A DNA stretch of 64,000 nt from Strigamia acuminata (lineage: Eukaryota > Arthropoda > Chilopoda > Geophilomorpha > Linotaeniidae), in assembly GCA_949358305.1 (NCBI GenBank), contig OX442321.1, forward strand, positions 4,241,605-4,305,604, in the 5' to 3' direction. Position numbers and translations under genes: made by a program. This document shows, piece by piece, positions 43,901 to 54,702 of the stretch; positions within the stretch are counted from its first letter, which is position 1; each line of letters begins with the position of its first letter. The notes under the pieces are model-generated. The model saw only the letters and a list, made by a program, of their open reading frames with translations, had not been told where the DNA came from and did no database searches.

Positions 43901-45829
43901 GAGAAAGTTGAGACTTAAATAAATTCAGAAATAAGTGGATTTTGATGTCAAGCAATGAGTTTGAAGAATTTTTTGACTTTTTATTACGATTAAGATGTGT
44001 GGAAATGGGTACCTTGACTGCAGATAAAATGAAATAAATATTTTCAAAAAATTTAAAAAATTATTTTTTGGTACAAAATGCAAGGAAATGTTGAACTGGA
44101 TTTGTGCAGGGGATCAAAGATCAAATCTTCTCCTTTTTTCTGATCTGGATTTTCTTGTTTCCAAATGGAGCAAAGAACTTTCTTCAGGTGACAGAACAAG
44201 GAAAGAAGTGTGCGACTAATTTGATAAAATAAATAGTGTGTTAAGGAATTGGTTTTCCTAAGGCAGAAATAATAGAGGTAAGGTTTGTTTTAAAAATTAA
44301 AAATGCCATCTCGATGCATTTGTGTCATATTTTTATGGTGTGACTTGTGGGAATAACTCTGTTAAGATATGTAATTAGTTCACACGATGCAATCATCAAA
44401 TGTAACATTTTGTTTTTGTGAATTCGGATTTTGCTATTTTGTGACGCAAAATCTTGATTATACTAAGTAAAATAAATGTTGCTAATTTAGGAATTGTCTA
44501 ATTTCTAAATTAGCAACATTTATTTTGGCTGTAGTATAATTCTTTTTTTTTGTGAATGAAGCGTGAGATCAAAAAAATGCGAACAGCTAAAAATAAACTT
44601 CAGATTTTAAATTAATTTAAATTAATTAATTAATTAATTTTAACGAAAGTGTAAATATAAATTGTTTTATTTTTTGTTTTAGTGTGCCCACAGTGAAAGC
44701 GCATAAATCTGTTGCGTAATATTTTGCTTGTAAATTTTTAAGAAAAAAGTGATTTAAAAATTTTTTATTTTTAAAACAGTTTTAAAACAGTAAATACATT
44801 CTTTACATCATACGTACTTGACTTTCCGGTAAAGTAAATATGAAAATTTCAAGCAGTGATTGTGAAGAGAAACTTTGCGCAACGATTAAATTTCGCTAGT
44901 CGCTTTGTGTTCTAGCCTTTAGAGTTGAATAATAACGCATTAATGGTTAGGCTCGTTTTTGCATATTATTTTGGCCGTTTATATAAACGGTCAAAACAAA
45001 CGTTGAACGCATTCAAAATCTTTAGAATTGACGAAATACGGTATTAAAAACTTACGCATTCATGGTTAGGCTTGTTTTTGCATTTTATTTTGGCCTTTTC
45101 GATATGAACAAACGTTGAGCGCATTCAAAAATAAAAATAACAATTTTAGTTTAAGTGTATCTTAAGTTTTAAACAGGAAACGATGTCATTTTTGGTTTAA
45201 AATTGAAGTAAAACACAAAATATTTTAGTTTTTGAATGCTACTAGTGTGTGTTTAACTTCGAAACAGTGTGTCGATAAATGGAACCGCGAAGAATCGTAT
45301 TGACCTGACGCATTTTAACGTGGGCAAATCCCAACTAATTAAAACAATTTAAATTTAAGCCTAATTCTAAGCTAAAATTATGTTTTAACCTTATTCTCAC
45401 ATTCCATAATTTCCTTTTGACCCGCATTTTTTCTTAATACTTTCAATTACATTCCTCCAGACACACTTGAAACCAAAAAAGTGTATAAAAAAGTGCTTTC
45501 TAAACCACTTGCAGCGAATATCAAGGTTTTAACCTTGCACTAAGGTCCTACTACTAATTTTAATCAAATAAATTTACACATTTTAAAAAATTTTAAATAA
45601 AAAATAAAAAACAAATTTTTTTTTTTTTTATTATTATGAATCAATTGCTGATATTTCACTGAGCGATGTCTATGGGAATTTAGCGTGGAAACCTTTTAGC
45701 CCTCAATTACACAGTGATAGTACGTCAACTCGTTTCCAATTATCTCACAAGAAATATCCAGTGAGTGCCCCAAGGTCGATCCGTACACTTGACCCTTCAC
45801 CTAGTGTCGTCATTGAACAACCTTGTTAA
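40970..45829 (+). CDS. Putative 108-aa orphan protein, three exons
   Basis: Exons: 40970-41066, 41692-41755 and 45664-45829; phases 1 and 2; total 327 nt. The ATG has a good context (AAACAATGG). Exon 2 has a strong pyrimidine tract (CTTTCCTTTCCTCTG) before its acceptor and a GTAAGA donor. Exon 3 stays open for 166 nt to TAA and reads like ordered coding sequence (DVYGNLAWKPFSPQLHSDST). Weak points are the exon 1 donor (GTAATC), the GAG acceptor of exon 3 and the 3.9-kb last intron. No signal peptide or known domain is seen. It is transcribed away from the proline-rich gene, with about 480 bp between the TATA box there and this ATG. Confidence 0.45.
42500..42566. mobile_element. hAT-like transposon end, copy 1
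   Basis: GACCTCGATAAAAATTTTCA through ACTTGCCGACCCCTGGTCTA recurs at 48289-48350. Read in reverse the terminus is CAGGGGTCGGCAAGT, which resembles the ends of many hAT elements (CAGGGGTCGGCAA). Homology extends left to about 42460. Confidence 0.65.
42571..42962. mobile_element. MITE with 16-bp inverted ends
   Basis: CTAGTTTACAATGCTG is perfectly inverted at 42947-42962. The right part (AGAAACTTTGCGCAAC and following) recurs near 44870-44900, a partial second copy. Confidence 0.75.
44457..44542. repeat. Palindrome with ~36-bp arms
   Basis: ATAAATGTTGCTAATTTAG and CTAAATTAGCAACATTTAT pair around a 12-bp spacer, with further pairing of TATACTA and TAGTATA outside. Confidence 0.85.
44935..45132. 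repeat. Tandem duplication (~120-bp period, 2 copies)
   Basis: ACGCATTMATGGTTAGGCTY with GTTTTTGCAT, TATTTTGGCC and CAAACGTTGARCGCATTCAA occurs twice, at 44935 and 45055. Confidence 0.8.
45172..45237. repeat. Dispersed repeat, copy 2 (see 5015)
   Basis: Partner of the element near 5 kb, in the same orientation, inside the last intron of the putative 108-aa gene. Confidence 0.75.
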
Positions 45830-46228
45830 AATTCATAAATTCAGTAGCATTTTTTATTTATTTTTTAAGCTTTTTAAGTACCGTTGACTTGGAAATGTCA
45901 GGTAGATACAGATTACTTGAAGGCCAAGTAGCCGTAACTCGTGACCTTCGAACCAAAAACGCGTTGTGTGTCAATGTGTTTGTGTTTACGCTTAGATTAC
46001 ACTTTTGTGTTGGATAAGACGAAAAATAATTTGGAAATTTCAAGTCAAGGGCACAGGTTTGTCGTTATTTTATTCCGTACCATATTAAGGGTTGTGTTGA
46101 GAGCAGGCGCTATTTCCTTGTGACATATTTCTCAATTAATTTGCATTCAGGAACGCCATTTTTGTGCGTTTGAGAATTTTAATTCGAGTTTTGTGGTGTG
46201 ATAACGGGGGAAGTTTTCACTGAGCACA

Positions 46229-46640
46229 TCAGTGTGGGGCCCTTCCCGGAACCTCTTTAGGGGCCCTTGTTGAAAAAAATCTTTGTAAAATTTTTTTTTA
46301 AATATATTTTACAAGAAAATTTTTTTTTTTTAATTTAGGGCCCCAGCAGCAGTATGGGGCCCTTCGCTCAGCTTTTATAGGGGCCCTTGTTCAAAATTTA
46401 ATTTAATTTTTTTTTAGAGTTTTTAGGAAAATATATCAATTTTGGAATTTGGGGGCCCCTGCAGCCGTATGGGCCCCCTTGCAACAGCGTGGGGCCCTTC
46501 TCGCAGCTTTTTTTGGTGCCCTTGTTGAAAAAAATAATTGAAATTATTTTTTTTTTAAACATATTTAAAATTATTTTTTTTTTTTGTAATTTGGGGGGTC
46601 CCGCAGCCGAATGGGGCCTTTTTCCTGCGAGAATGTATAA
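46229..46640. repeat. ~115-bp repeat with GGGGCCCTT blocks, ~4 copies
   Basis: Each unit has a GC-rich pair (TGGGGCCCTTC, a CAGCTTTT-like stretch, then GGGGCCCTTGTTGAAAAAAA) followed by AT-rich filler. The GGGCCC words recall the minisatellite at 8.4 kb. Confidence 0.8.
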
Positions 46641-47565
46641 AGTTGTTTCTGGGGCACTTGCAACATGAATTCGGACTGAAATACGTTGTGGTTTGGGTTG
46701 TTAGGGCCAAAGGTGGGCTTCACCCGCTTGCATGGCACATGCGGATCTCTTCAGTTATATGTTTGGTGTAGATTCGGTGGGATTTTGGAATTGGACATTC
46801 AAGATGTGTCACGTTTTGGATGTGGACGTGAATGGGACATTTGGAGCTGAGATACGGGCGTCCTTGGGATGTGGCAGCGGGGCTTTATTGAGGTCGTTTA
46901 GTGCTCGGTGCGAAAACATAATTGGCTTGTTCCCTACGCAGCACTTTTACTCTCACCAAAAGAGAAATAAAGTCCGAAAATCGTTTACTTTAGACAGCCA
47001 ATGAGAACGAAATCATTTCCAAAACTTTTATTTTTTATGTAATTCAAGAAAAAAAATTATTTTGGTTATTTTTTGGTTTTTTTTTTGGTTTTTTGGGTTT
47101 TTTGGGTTTTTTTTTTTGCGGTTTTTCAGAGGAAAAATTTTTTTATTTTGTGTGATGTCACTACTTGTTTAATGGAAACCGGAATGTAGAATTACATTTA
47201 TTTATTTTTCTACTCAATGTCATTGAACATGAATATCAACAACACTTGTAATCCTTCTAATACTCTGTAGACTGGTTGATCACCTCCATCTCTGCTTTCT
47301 AATAAGTCTGTCTGATAATTATCCTCATGGCAACATCGAAAAACTTAAATTTAAAAAAATAAAAATTAAACACGTCTTGTTAACACTCCACGTGAGTTAT
47401 TTGAACTAATTGCAATTAGAACGGGAAAAACATTACAGAGAGAAAAAGGCAAAAATAAGAAAAGAATTGGGACGTTTTTCTAGCTTCAAGGGAGCTCACC
47501 TGGTTGGGGTCACGAACAGAAGATTGCACGGGGAAGATGACGACGTGCGAGACTGGTTTTATTTA

Positions 47566-47600
<35 letters not shown>

Positions 47601-48288
47601 GAGGGGGAAATTTTTCAAAGGGTTGGCGGAAAGAGAAGTGGATCGAGGTTAGCGCTGTCCTAAGTGCTCGATGGCCTCATCATTAATAACCGACTTGAGA
47701 CATGTTTATGGATACTTAGGATACTCGACACTCGTGAGGAACATCGGAGAATTGCAAATTTTACGAAGATATGACGTAAAATACTAATTGTATGAATTTG
47801 CGATACACATTTTGGATTTATTTGTGTAATTTGAATGGCCGTGAATAAATGAAGATGTTCCGAATGTAATTAGTGGACATGTTTGGGTTGTTTTATATAA
47901 TTGTAGGACATTTAATGAAGTCATTGCTAACAGGTCGCAAAATGGCGTCTTTGTTTATTTATTTCTGCAGGTGGGTTGTAGGTTAACAAGGTGTTTTGAG
48001 TTGTGAGGTTTTTTTGTTGGGAAAATTGTGAAATTGTGTGGTCCGGATACGGACCGCGGAAGGTCGAAACTTGGACTGCGGTGACGTTTTAGCGCCGTTA
48101 TTCCCTCGGTTTCTTTTGTTTTTCGGTGTTTTTTTTTCTTGTTTTTCCTGTTTTTTTTTCGTGTTTTTTAGGTTTTATTGGTATTTTTTTGAGTTGTGTG
48201 TGTTTATTGGGGGGTTTATTTGGTTTTTAAGTGTTTTTTCCGTTTTCTTAGGTTTTTAGTAAGGTTTTAGTAAGGTTTTTTTTCTGTA

Positions 48289-48350
48289 CCTCGATAAAAA
48301 TTTTCAATAGTATCTGGACCCCACTTAAAATTACTTGCCGACCCCTGGTG
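48289..48350. mobile_element. hAT-like transposon end, copy 2
   Basis: Matches the end at 42500-42566 in the same orientation with few changes. Confidence 0.65.
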
Positions 48351-49274
48351 TAGAAATTCGCAGGAATTGAGTGAAATGCAGGTGGCGCCTTGCTGCGGTG
48401 GATTGTGGAAGTTTTGAGACGTGAATTGAAATGTAAACTGGGAGTTATTTTTATGTGTGGCTTTTGTTTATTTGTATGTATGTTTTGTTTTTTTTAGAGG
48501 TTAAACTTGAGTGGTTTGTGGAGTAGTTTTGGTTTATCAGCAGTGTCCTTCAATGACAGGCTGAATCTAACACGACCTTCATGTAATACGTGGAAATCAG
48601 GATATTACAAATAATTTTTTTTTTTTTATTTTAAGTAAAAATTTCTAACTGTTTTTGAACTTGTTCAAATTTTAGGATTTTTTTTTGCTGTGAGAATTTG
48701 CGAGATTTTTGATCCAGCAAGTAATGATGATTTATTTTACGACCGGTGTCGAATGAGGCTCTTTAGCTTCACACAAGAAAAGAAGAAAGCCTTTATTTTC
48801 AATAAATTAAAAGAGAAATCTGATGTTAGAACTTAGAACAATAGCCAAATGTTATCAATGTAAAATGGTTAAATGGATTTCTTTGATTTTTGCTGATTTA
48901 TTTTGATTTTCTTGATTTTTGGAGGCCGGAAATGATGGCTTTTAGTAATTATACTCTCCACAAACTGCTCTGGCGCTGCGGAGCCGGTCGGGTTACGGTT
49001 AGGCTTAGACGCGATGCAATATAGCGCACAATGATTTGCAGGATTGCCGACCTCCTCGCTTTAATCTTTTCCTGCACGAATCAATAATTCATCATTTTAG
49101 TAAATGAAAAAATGAAATAATAATTATAATGATGAAAATTCTTGTTGTTCATGGACTTAATTGCTTTTAAAACATTTTACGAACGAAACATTCACCAAAA
49201 ATGGAGTGTTTTGTACTCCATCCTCTTAACTTATGTTTATTTGTGACGCTGCCCGCGCGCAATGTAAATTCAGT

Positions 49275-49684
49275 ATTAAAGTGGAAACACAAGAGAGCGG
49301 GTAAAATTTAAAAGCTTTCTTTTACTTGAAAAAGCGGCTAAAAACTCGCCCGCTTGAGCAAACACAAGCTTGCGCTTTTATTCAAAGCTTTGTTTTGAAG
49401 CGAGCTTGTACTCACCCGCTCCGATCAAACTGAGTTTGATTTACCAGCTTCAAGCTTGCCGGTGTTTTGGTCATGTGACTTTGACAGCCAATCAGAATCG
49501 TGAGGAAATTCTTGGAGGAGATTTTGGCGGTAATTTCTGGCTAGCTACCTAGCTAGCTTGAGTTTGCTAGTTAAGCTGGTAAGCCAAAAGCGGGTGAAGT
49601 GAGCTCGTGAAATGACTCCCTCTTTAAACTTGTACTAGCAAGCTTGGGATTTTACCCGCTCCCTTCTGTTTCTACCGTGACAGT
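49275..49684. mobile_element. Inverted-repeat element (~410 bp)
   Basis: GTGGAAACACAAGAGAGCGG with GTAAAAT pairs with ATTTTACCCGCTCCCTTCTG followed by TTTCTACC. AAGCTTGC/GCAAGCTT words recur inside. No coding capacity. Confidence 0.75.
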
Positions 49685-49747
49685 TTGTGTCTAACTTCTT
49701 TCATCTAGATCGACATTCATCAAGCAGATACATACCAAAAAACATCT

Positions 49748-49753
49748 TTTATT
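49748..49753 (-). terminator. Polyadenylation signal of the GY-rich peptide gene
   Basis: AATAAA on the minus strand, about 140 nt after the stop codon. Confidence 0.6.
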
Positions 49754-49889
49754 TAATCATTATCAATACAATAATAATAAAACCACAAAAGATGCATCAG
49801 TTTCAAATCTTCAATCCCTCTAACTGAAATCCACACAAATTAAACAAAAATCAATAAAAATAAATTTAAAAAAAAAAAAATTTAACTTA

Positions 49890-50570
49890 CTAATAATGTC
49901 CCTTTCCGTATCCATACCCGTATCCACCATATCCACCATATCCGAAATCTCCGTAACCGTGACCATACCCATGACCATATCCATGACCGTAACCGTGTCC
50001 GTAACCGAAGGGTCCGTAACCATAGCCTCCATATCCACCGTATCCTCCATATCCTCCGTATCCACCGTATCCACCGTATCCTCCATAGCCCCCATAGTAA
50101 CCTTTACCATAGTATGGATAATAGGAACCATGGTAACCAGAACTTTCCGCTTGCAATTCTTTTGTCTCGGCGGTTTCTTCTTTGGATTCTGCGGCTTCGG
50201 AAACGACCATTTCGGCTTCTTTGTCTTCTGCGGCCAATGAGATGGCGAAGAGAGCGGCAAGGAAGAGAAGTGCTACTACCTGAAAGAAGATGCATATATT
50301 AATACCTAGATTTTAAGCCTGTTTGAGGCCATTTTGAGGCCCAAAAATGAAGTTTTAGGCCAGTTTTAGGCCCAAAAATGAAATTTTAGGCTCCAAAATA
50401 AAGTTTTAGGTTAGTTTTAGGCACAAAAGTAAAGTTTTAAGCGAGTTTTAAGCCCAGAAACAAAGTTTTTAGCCACTTTTAGGCCCGAACATGGGAGTTT
50501 TAGCATAAAACTTAACTTTTTTTGCCGTAAAAGTGTAAATTGTTGTTTGACTTGCCTTTTGGTTGGCCAT
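49890..50570 (-). CDS. Secreted Gly/Tyr/His-rich peptide, 134 aa, split by a GC-AG intron
   Basis: Exons: 50570-50556 and 50279-49890. The first five codons (MANQK) end at AAG followed by GCAAGT, the classic minor GC donor, and exon 2 begins VVALLFLAALFAISLAAEDK. The join makes a textbook signal peptide. An acidic linker (about 22-50) leads to SSGYHGSYYPYYGKGYYGG, eight GGY-type triplets, a GHGY run and a final KGHY. Such peptides include cuticle and shell-matrix proteins and the GY-rich antimicrobial peptides of nematodes; this one is not assigned. Tyr and His suit cross-linking or metal binding. The stop lies in TAT TAG TAAGTT, a possible donor (TTA/GTAAGT); splicing to an acceptor near 49826 would add one Tyr and a new stop. 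It lies upstream-adjacent to neither Spatzle gene's promoter but shares their strand. Confidence 0.75.
50330..50470. repeat. Minisatellite (TTTTAGGCCCAAAAATGAAG)n in the GY gene intron
   Basis: About six units of a 20-24 bp word of the same family as at 11.0 kb and 51.0 kb. It fills much of the 276-bp intron. Confidence 0.8.
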
Positions 50571-50623
50571 TTTAGTGGTTTGGTTGGATGTGAATGTTGG
50601 TGTGGTCGTAGATTGAGTTGGAG

Positions 50624-50631
50624 TATTTATA
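50624..50631 (-). promoter_or_regulatory. TATA box of the GY-rich peptide gene
   Basis: TATAAATA on the minus strand, about 55 nt upstream of the ATG. A CTCAATCTA initiator-like word follows, resembling the CTCAATCTCA at the proline-rich gene promoter. Confidence 0.6.
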
Positions 50632-50979
50632 CGGCGTTGAAGGAAAGTGACATTGATTTTGGTGACAGGTGGTTCACAGTACTGTGCAGTCACGGGTCGA
50701 GAAAAGTTGGTGAAGGACTGGAGACGGTTGTAATTTGCTTGGGAGTTGGTACACACCCTTCCCTTGGCAGTTGGGAGTTTGGTCGGTAATTTTGGTGGTT
50801 TTTTTTTGCTCTGTTGGTTTTGCGGTGGAAATTTGCACTTGGTTTTTAAGGTCGTCAATAATGAATTTGCAATATCTGAGGCGCAGTTGTAAATTTTTGC
50901 CAGTATGAAAAGTACATAAAACGGCCGAAAATGGCATTTTTGTACGTGTAATTTTATTTTCGAACCAAAAAAGTAAAAT

Positions 50980-51215
50980 TTTATGTATAAAACTCCATTT
51001 TTGGGCCTAAAACTGGCCTAAAACTTTATTTTTGGGCCTAAAACTGGCCTAAAGCTCCATTTTTGGGTTTAAAACTGGCCTAAAGCTCCATTTTTGGGCC
51101 TAAAACTCTATTTTTAGGCCTAAAAAGTAAAAATTTGTGCTTAAAACTTCATTTTTAGATGTAAAAACTAAGTTTCGTGCATAAAACTCAATTTTTGGGT
51201 CTAAATATTCATGAA
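50980..51215. repeat. Minisatellite (TTTTTGGGCCTAAAACTGGCCTAAA-type)
   Basis: About eight loose units of TTTTTGGGCCTAAAACT alternate with GGCCTAAAGCTCCA. It belongs to the window-wide GRCCnAAAAA family. Confidence 0.85.
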
Positions 51216-51504
51216 CAATTGGTTTATTTCATTTCTAATTAATTTAATTAACTGCCTGGCTCAAATAATCGCCTAGGTTCCAAAAAATATTCAATGTCAG
51301 GGCATTTATTTGTTGCTTTCGACCCTAGTTTTGGCCTCCTGATGTCACAGGACCATGGAACCGTCTACCCCGCCTCGTAGAAGTTATGCCTCTGTCACAT
51401 TTTTTCATTGAATTTAGAAAAATGGAAAAATAACTTCACAAACTTAAACGAATGGAGAAATGCCCCTAATTTACTAGAAAAAAGTTCAAAAAAAATTGTG
51501 GAAA

Positions 51505-51602
51505 TTTAATTGTATAACATCAACAAATAAATGATGTTATTTATGGCTTGTCCTGGAAAATTCAGTACTTTAAAGAAATTTCCGCCAGGTGGAGCCCCCT
51601 TA
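51505..51602. repeat. Dispersed repeat, TTGTATAACATCA family, copy 2
   Basis: The most complete copy; it contains the small palindrome ATAACATCAACAAATAAATG ATGTTAT and ends CCGCCAGGTGGAGCCCC. Confidence 0.75.
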
Positions 51603-51706
51603 TCTTCGTAAAATTTGCAATTTATATCGCTCGTATCGTTTCGTTTTGTTTCATTGTGTGTAGTGCGTAAATAATAAAACATCCATTAATAAAATCCATA
51701 AAAAAG

Positions 51707-51712
51707 TTTATT
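51707..51712 (-). terminator. Polyadenylation signal of Spatzle-like gene B
   Basis: AATAAA on the minus strand about 65 nt after the TAG stop. Confidence 0.7.
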
Positions 51713-51776
51713 GAAATTTAATTACAAGGTATATAAAAAGATGGAAGTATTCAATAGGCAAGTGCCCGCATATAAA

Positions 51777-54613
51777 CTACAGCCCCGTGAAAGGTCGGCA
51801 ATTGCAAGCAAATGGCATGGCAAACCAATCAATGTGCAATTGTTGACTGCTCGTTAGGTCAAGGGCCACGAAAGGCAGTCGGCCGTATTGTTCGCTGCAG
51901 GTTAAATTGTTACTCGTGGCACAGTCCAGTGTCTGATTGCTAAACACAAACAAATAAAAATTAATATAATAAACATAATTTGCCGTATTTCCTCTCATTG
52001 TGCACCCGCGCACTATTGGAAAAATCAAGTTTCCCGCGGATTAACTGCTGAAATTCGCAGAAATTCCAATTTTCAAGCCAAAAATTCAATTTTTCAGCCA
52101 AAAATCCAATTTTAAGCCAAAAATTTAATTTTTAAGGCAATAATTCAATTTTCAAGCCAAAATTCAATTTTCAAGCCAAAAATCTAATTTTCAAGCCAAA
52201 AACTCAATTTTTCAGCCAAAAATCTAATTTTCAAGCCAAAAACTCAATTTTCAGCCAAAAATCAAATTTGTCAACCAAAAATCAAATTTTTCAGCCAAAA
52301 ATCAAATTTTCAATCCAAAAATCTAATTTTCAAGCCAAAAATCTAATTTTTCAGCCAAAAATCCAATTTTTCAGTCAAAAATCCAATTTTCAGCCAAAAA
52401 TCCAATTTTTCAGCCAAAAATCCAATTTTCAATCCAAAAATCTAATTTTCAAGCCAAAAATCTAATTTTTCAGCCAAAAATCCAATTTTTCAGCCAAAAA
52501 TCCAATTTTTCAAGCCAAAAATCTAATTTTTCAGCTAAAAATCTAATTTTTCAGCCAAAAATCCAATTTTTCAATCCAAAAATCTAATTTTTCAGCCAAA
52601 AATTCAAATATAATTTTTTCCTAGGGTTTCTATTACAACATCCCGCGTTATAACAGAACCCCGACAACTTTAAACCTTTCCCGTATTCAAACAGAGACCC
52701 GCAGCCCTACGTGGGCCACGCACAACGACAGTAAACACAGTATCCAACCACATAATTACGTGCAAACTTGAATGAGGTATCTCTGCTTGAATTTCTTGGT
52801 GTTGGCGATCAGTTTCCACTTCCCGTCGTTATTTGGCGCCCAAAGAGGCACGGCTTCGCGAACATCACCCACGCACACGGGTGAATGTCCTACGCTAGAA
52901 CTGACAGAAAAAACAAATTGAAAGGACAACACGTGTTTGTTGTGGGTGGTTTAATTGGGTCACAAACGATGAGCACGTCTGTTTTTAAGAGTAAAAGTTG
53001 AAGGAAATGAAAATGCGTTTAGTCGTACAAGGAAGAGCAATGGATGGATTGTTTTTCTGTGCTCGTTTTGGAGCGTGACCCGTGATTTGTGGGAGTTTAA
53101 TGCATTTTGTGCAGTCAAAAGCGAAATAGTGATGCATCAGTTTGGTAAAATGTTGCGAATCCAGTGTTACCAGTGAAATTGACTACCGGCAATAACTGAC
53201 CTGTTGGCCTCCTTGGGTGGCCTCGATCCACTTGACTCCCACTGCGCCTGCGCAGAATAAATCAACTCCCGGAAGCGAGTAACGTTAGCATTGATGAGCT
53301 GCGACACTATGTCTCTTTCAAATAAAATAAAACAATTAATAAATGAGGTAATTAGTTGATTTAAATACAGTAATTCCTCGATATAAATTTAATATTGTAA
53401 ATGTACCGGTAAAAACGATGAAAAACAGTTTTTGAAAGCTATTTTAGAATTGAACGCAGCTATAACACAAAAATATATTACAAGGCGCATTCTCGCGAAA
53501 CATTAGGCGCGTTCAATTTCAAATCGAAAAATCGATTCTCTCGATTATCTCGATTTTTCCTGGCGGAAGTGATGCAAAACGCGTCATATTTTTGAGAATC
53601 GGATTCTCATAATCCGCGTGTGGAGTGGATTCTTTGGATTTCGGCCAGATTTCAACAAGTTTTTCTGGCGGCCATTTTGAAATCAAATAGATCGTCGGTG
53701 GAAGCATGTTGCAAAAACTCGTTCATAGTTAAAAACCGATTCTATAATCAAGTTTTTATAATCAGATTTTGCTAATTTGGAATTGAACGTAATTTTAATG
53801 GGTGCGCGGTGTTTTACCGGAACAAAACAAATCAAGGAATTACTGTATTTGATCAGCAATATCTTCCTACTCCGGGTAATACGGATCCACCTGGCAAAAC
53901 TCGTCATGACCACGTGCACAAAACGGCCTCTGATCCAAAATCTGAGTCTGCGCCGCACCGTGCAGCCTTCTTTTCTTCTTCAGGGGTCTCTTCGCTTTCT
54001 TGACGTAAACCAGCACCGGATTCGTCGCGCGGCCTTTGCCCCCGCCTTTGCCCCTGCGTTTTCCATAACTCAGCTTCCCCGCACGTCCTTTCCCTTTCCC
54101 CGCGTACTTCTTTCCCTTTCGCTGTTTGTGTTTCTCGTCCGCGTGGTCGTGTTTGTCCCACCAATACCTGTTCCACTTCTCGTTGTTCCACCACTCCTCG
54201 ATGAGTATGTCGATCTTCTTCTTCCTGTAGCTCTCGCGGCCCCTCTCGTGCTCCACGTTGGACTTACCTCTGTCGTAAGTCCGCTCTTTGTGTCCGCTCT
54301 CCTCCCCGTTTTGTTCGCGGTTCCTGCGGTCCCACGCTTGACCCATCCGCTTGTGGATCAACTGGACACGCCACTCGAAGGGAATGTTTCCATCTTCGTG
54401 ATCGATTCGACCGGTTTTCCCCCCTGGATTGGCGTTTTCCATCTGCTCCGTCTCGATTTCCGACGCGGCTCTTTCGATCGCGCTCGCCGCCGTTGCGAGA
54501 TCCCGAGCGGAGCCTCGCTTGGACAGCGTGCCGGGCGTGTTGTCGGTGTGGATTACGTCACACTTGGAATAGATTGGCAAGATGTAGAGGACTGCGAAGA
54601 GGCGGATTAACAT
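51777..54613 (-). CDS. Spatzle-like cystine-knot ligand B, 386 aa, four exons
   Basis: Exons: 54613-53871, 53314-53201, 52900-52760 and 51939-51777; all introns phase 2; 1,161 nt. A signal peptide (MLIRLFAVLYILPIYSKC) starts at the ATG at 54613. The prodomain is strongly basic (GKGKGRAGKLSYGKRRGKGG) with a Trp-rich patch (EEWWNNEKWNRYWW), then FCQVDPYYPEDIVSQLI, the short conserved C-x-V-x-x-YP segment found before the knot in Spatzle proteins. The knot has Cys at 295, 332, 339, 347, 378 and 380, with GKWKLIANTKKFKQRYLIQV and FAMPFACNCRP, closest in feel to classical Spatzle. Family members are cleaved and bind Toll receptors in immunity, patterning or as neurotrophins. The protein ends six residues after the last Cys. 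It is a tandem paralogue of the next gene. Confidence 0.9.
52070..52612. repeat. 20-bp minisatellite (GCCAAAAATCTAATTTTTCA)n in Spatzle-like gene B intron 3
   Basis: About 27 tandem copies with single-base slips. It is the largest array of the GRCCnAAAAA family in the window and takes up most of the 820-bp intron. Confidence 0.95.
53505..53790. mobile_element. Possible MITE in Spatzle-like gene B intron 1
   Basis: GGCGCGTTCAATTTCAAAT pairs loosely with TTTGGAATTGAACGT, and TCGATT/GATTCT words are repeated inside. The ends are weaker than for the other elements. Confidence 0.4.
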
Positions 54614-54659
54614 GATTGGCGATTGAGTTGGAAGCGAGCGTCTTCGTATGACTGTCCAT
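54558..54659 (-). promoter_or_regulatory. Overlapping upstream ORF before Spatzle-like gene B start
   Basis: An ATG at 54659 opens a 33-codon frame that overlaps the main start in another frame. With transcription predicted near 54671, it would lie only about 12 nt from the cap, so many ribosomes may pass it. Confidence 0.45.
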
Positions 54660-54694
54660 CCGTGCACTTGTGTCAGTCTACTGCCCTTTGTTGG

Positions 54695-54702
54695 TTATAT
54701 AG
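54695..54702 (-). promoter_or_regulatory. TATA box of Spatzle-like gene B
   Basis: CTATATAA on the minus strand, about 85 nt upstream of the signal-peptide ATG. The likely start site is around 54671 (AGACTGACAC). Confidence 0.6.

Larger units (their letters stand above)
45830..49740. other. Gene-poor interval
   Basis: No exon with matched splice sites was found. A 90-codon frame at 46732-47004 is GC-rich but lacks support. The interval contains the GGGGCCC repeat near 46.2-46.6 kb, homopolymer T tracts, a hAT-like end and the inverted-repeat element at 49.3-49.7 kb. Confidence 0.5.

Noticed and set aside
44693-44730. Alternative last exon (VPTVKAHKSVA) for the putative 108-aa gene
   Set aside because: The phase fits, but it is very short and has no nearby poly(A) signal; the exon at 45664 is longer and reads better.
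46732-47004. 90-codon plus-strand frame with plausible composition
   Set aside because: No partner exons, signal peptide, known motif or poly(A) signal were found. It could still be an exon, but support is too weak.
52070-52612. Regular 20-bp array considered as CRISPR or a telomere-like repeat
   Set aside because: No spacers, an imperfect AT-rich unit, and an intronic position in Spatzle-like gene B.
53777-54610. 277-codon plus-strand frame
   Set aside because: Antisense of Spatzle-like B exon 1. The minus-strand frame has the signal peptide, TATA box and in-phase splicing to cystine-knot exons.
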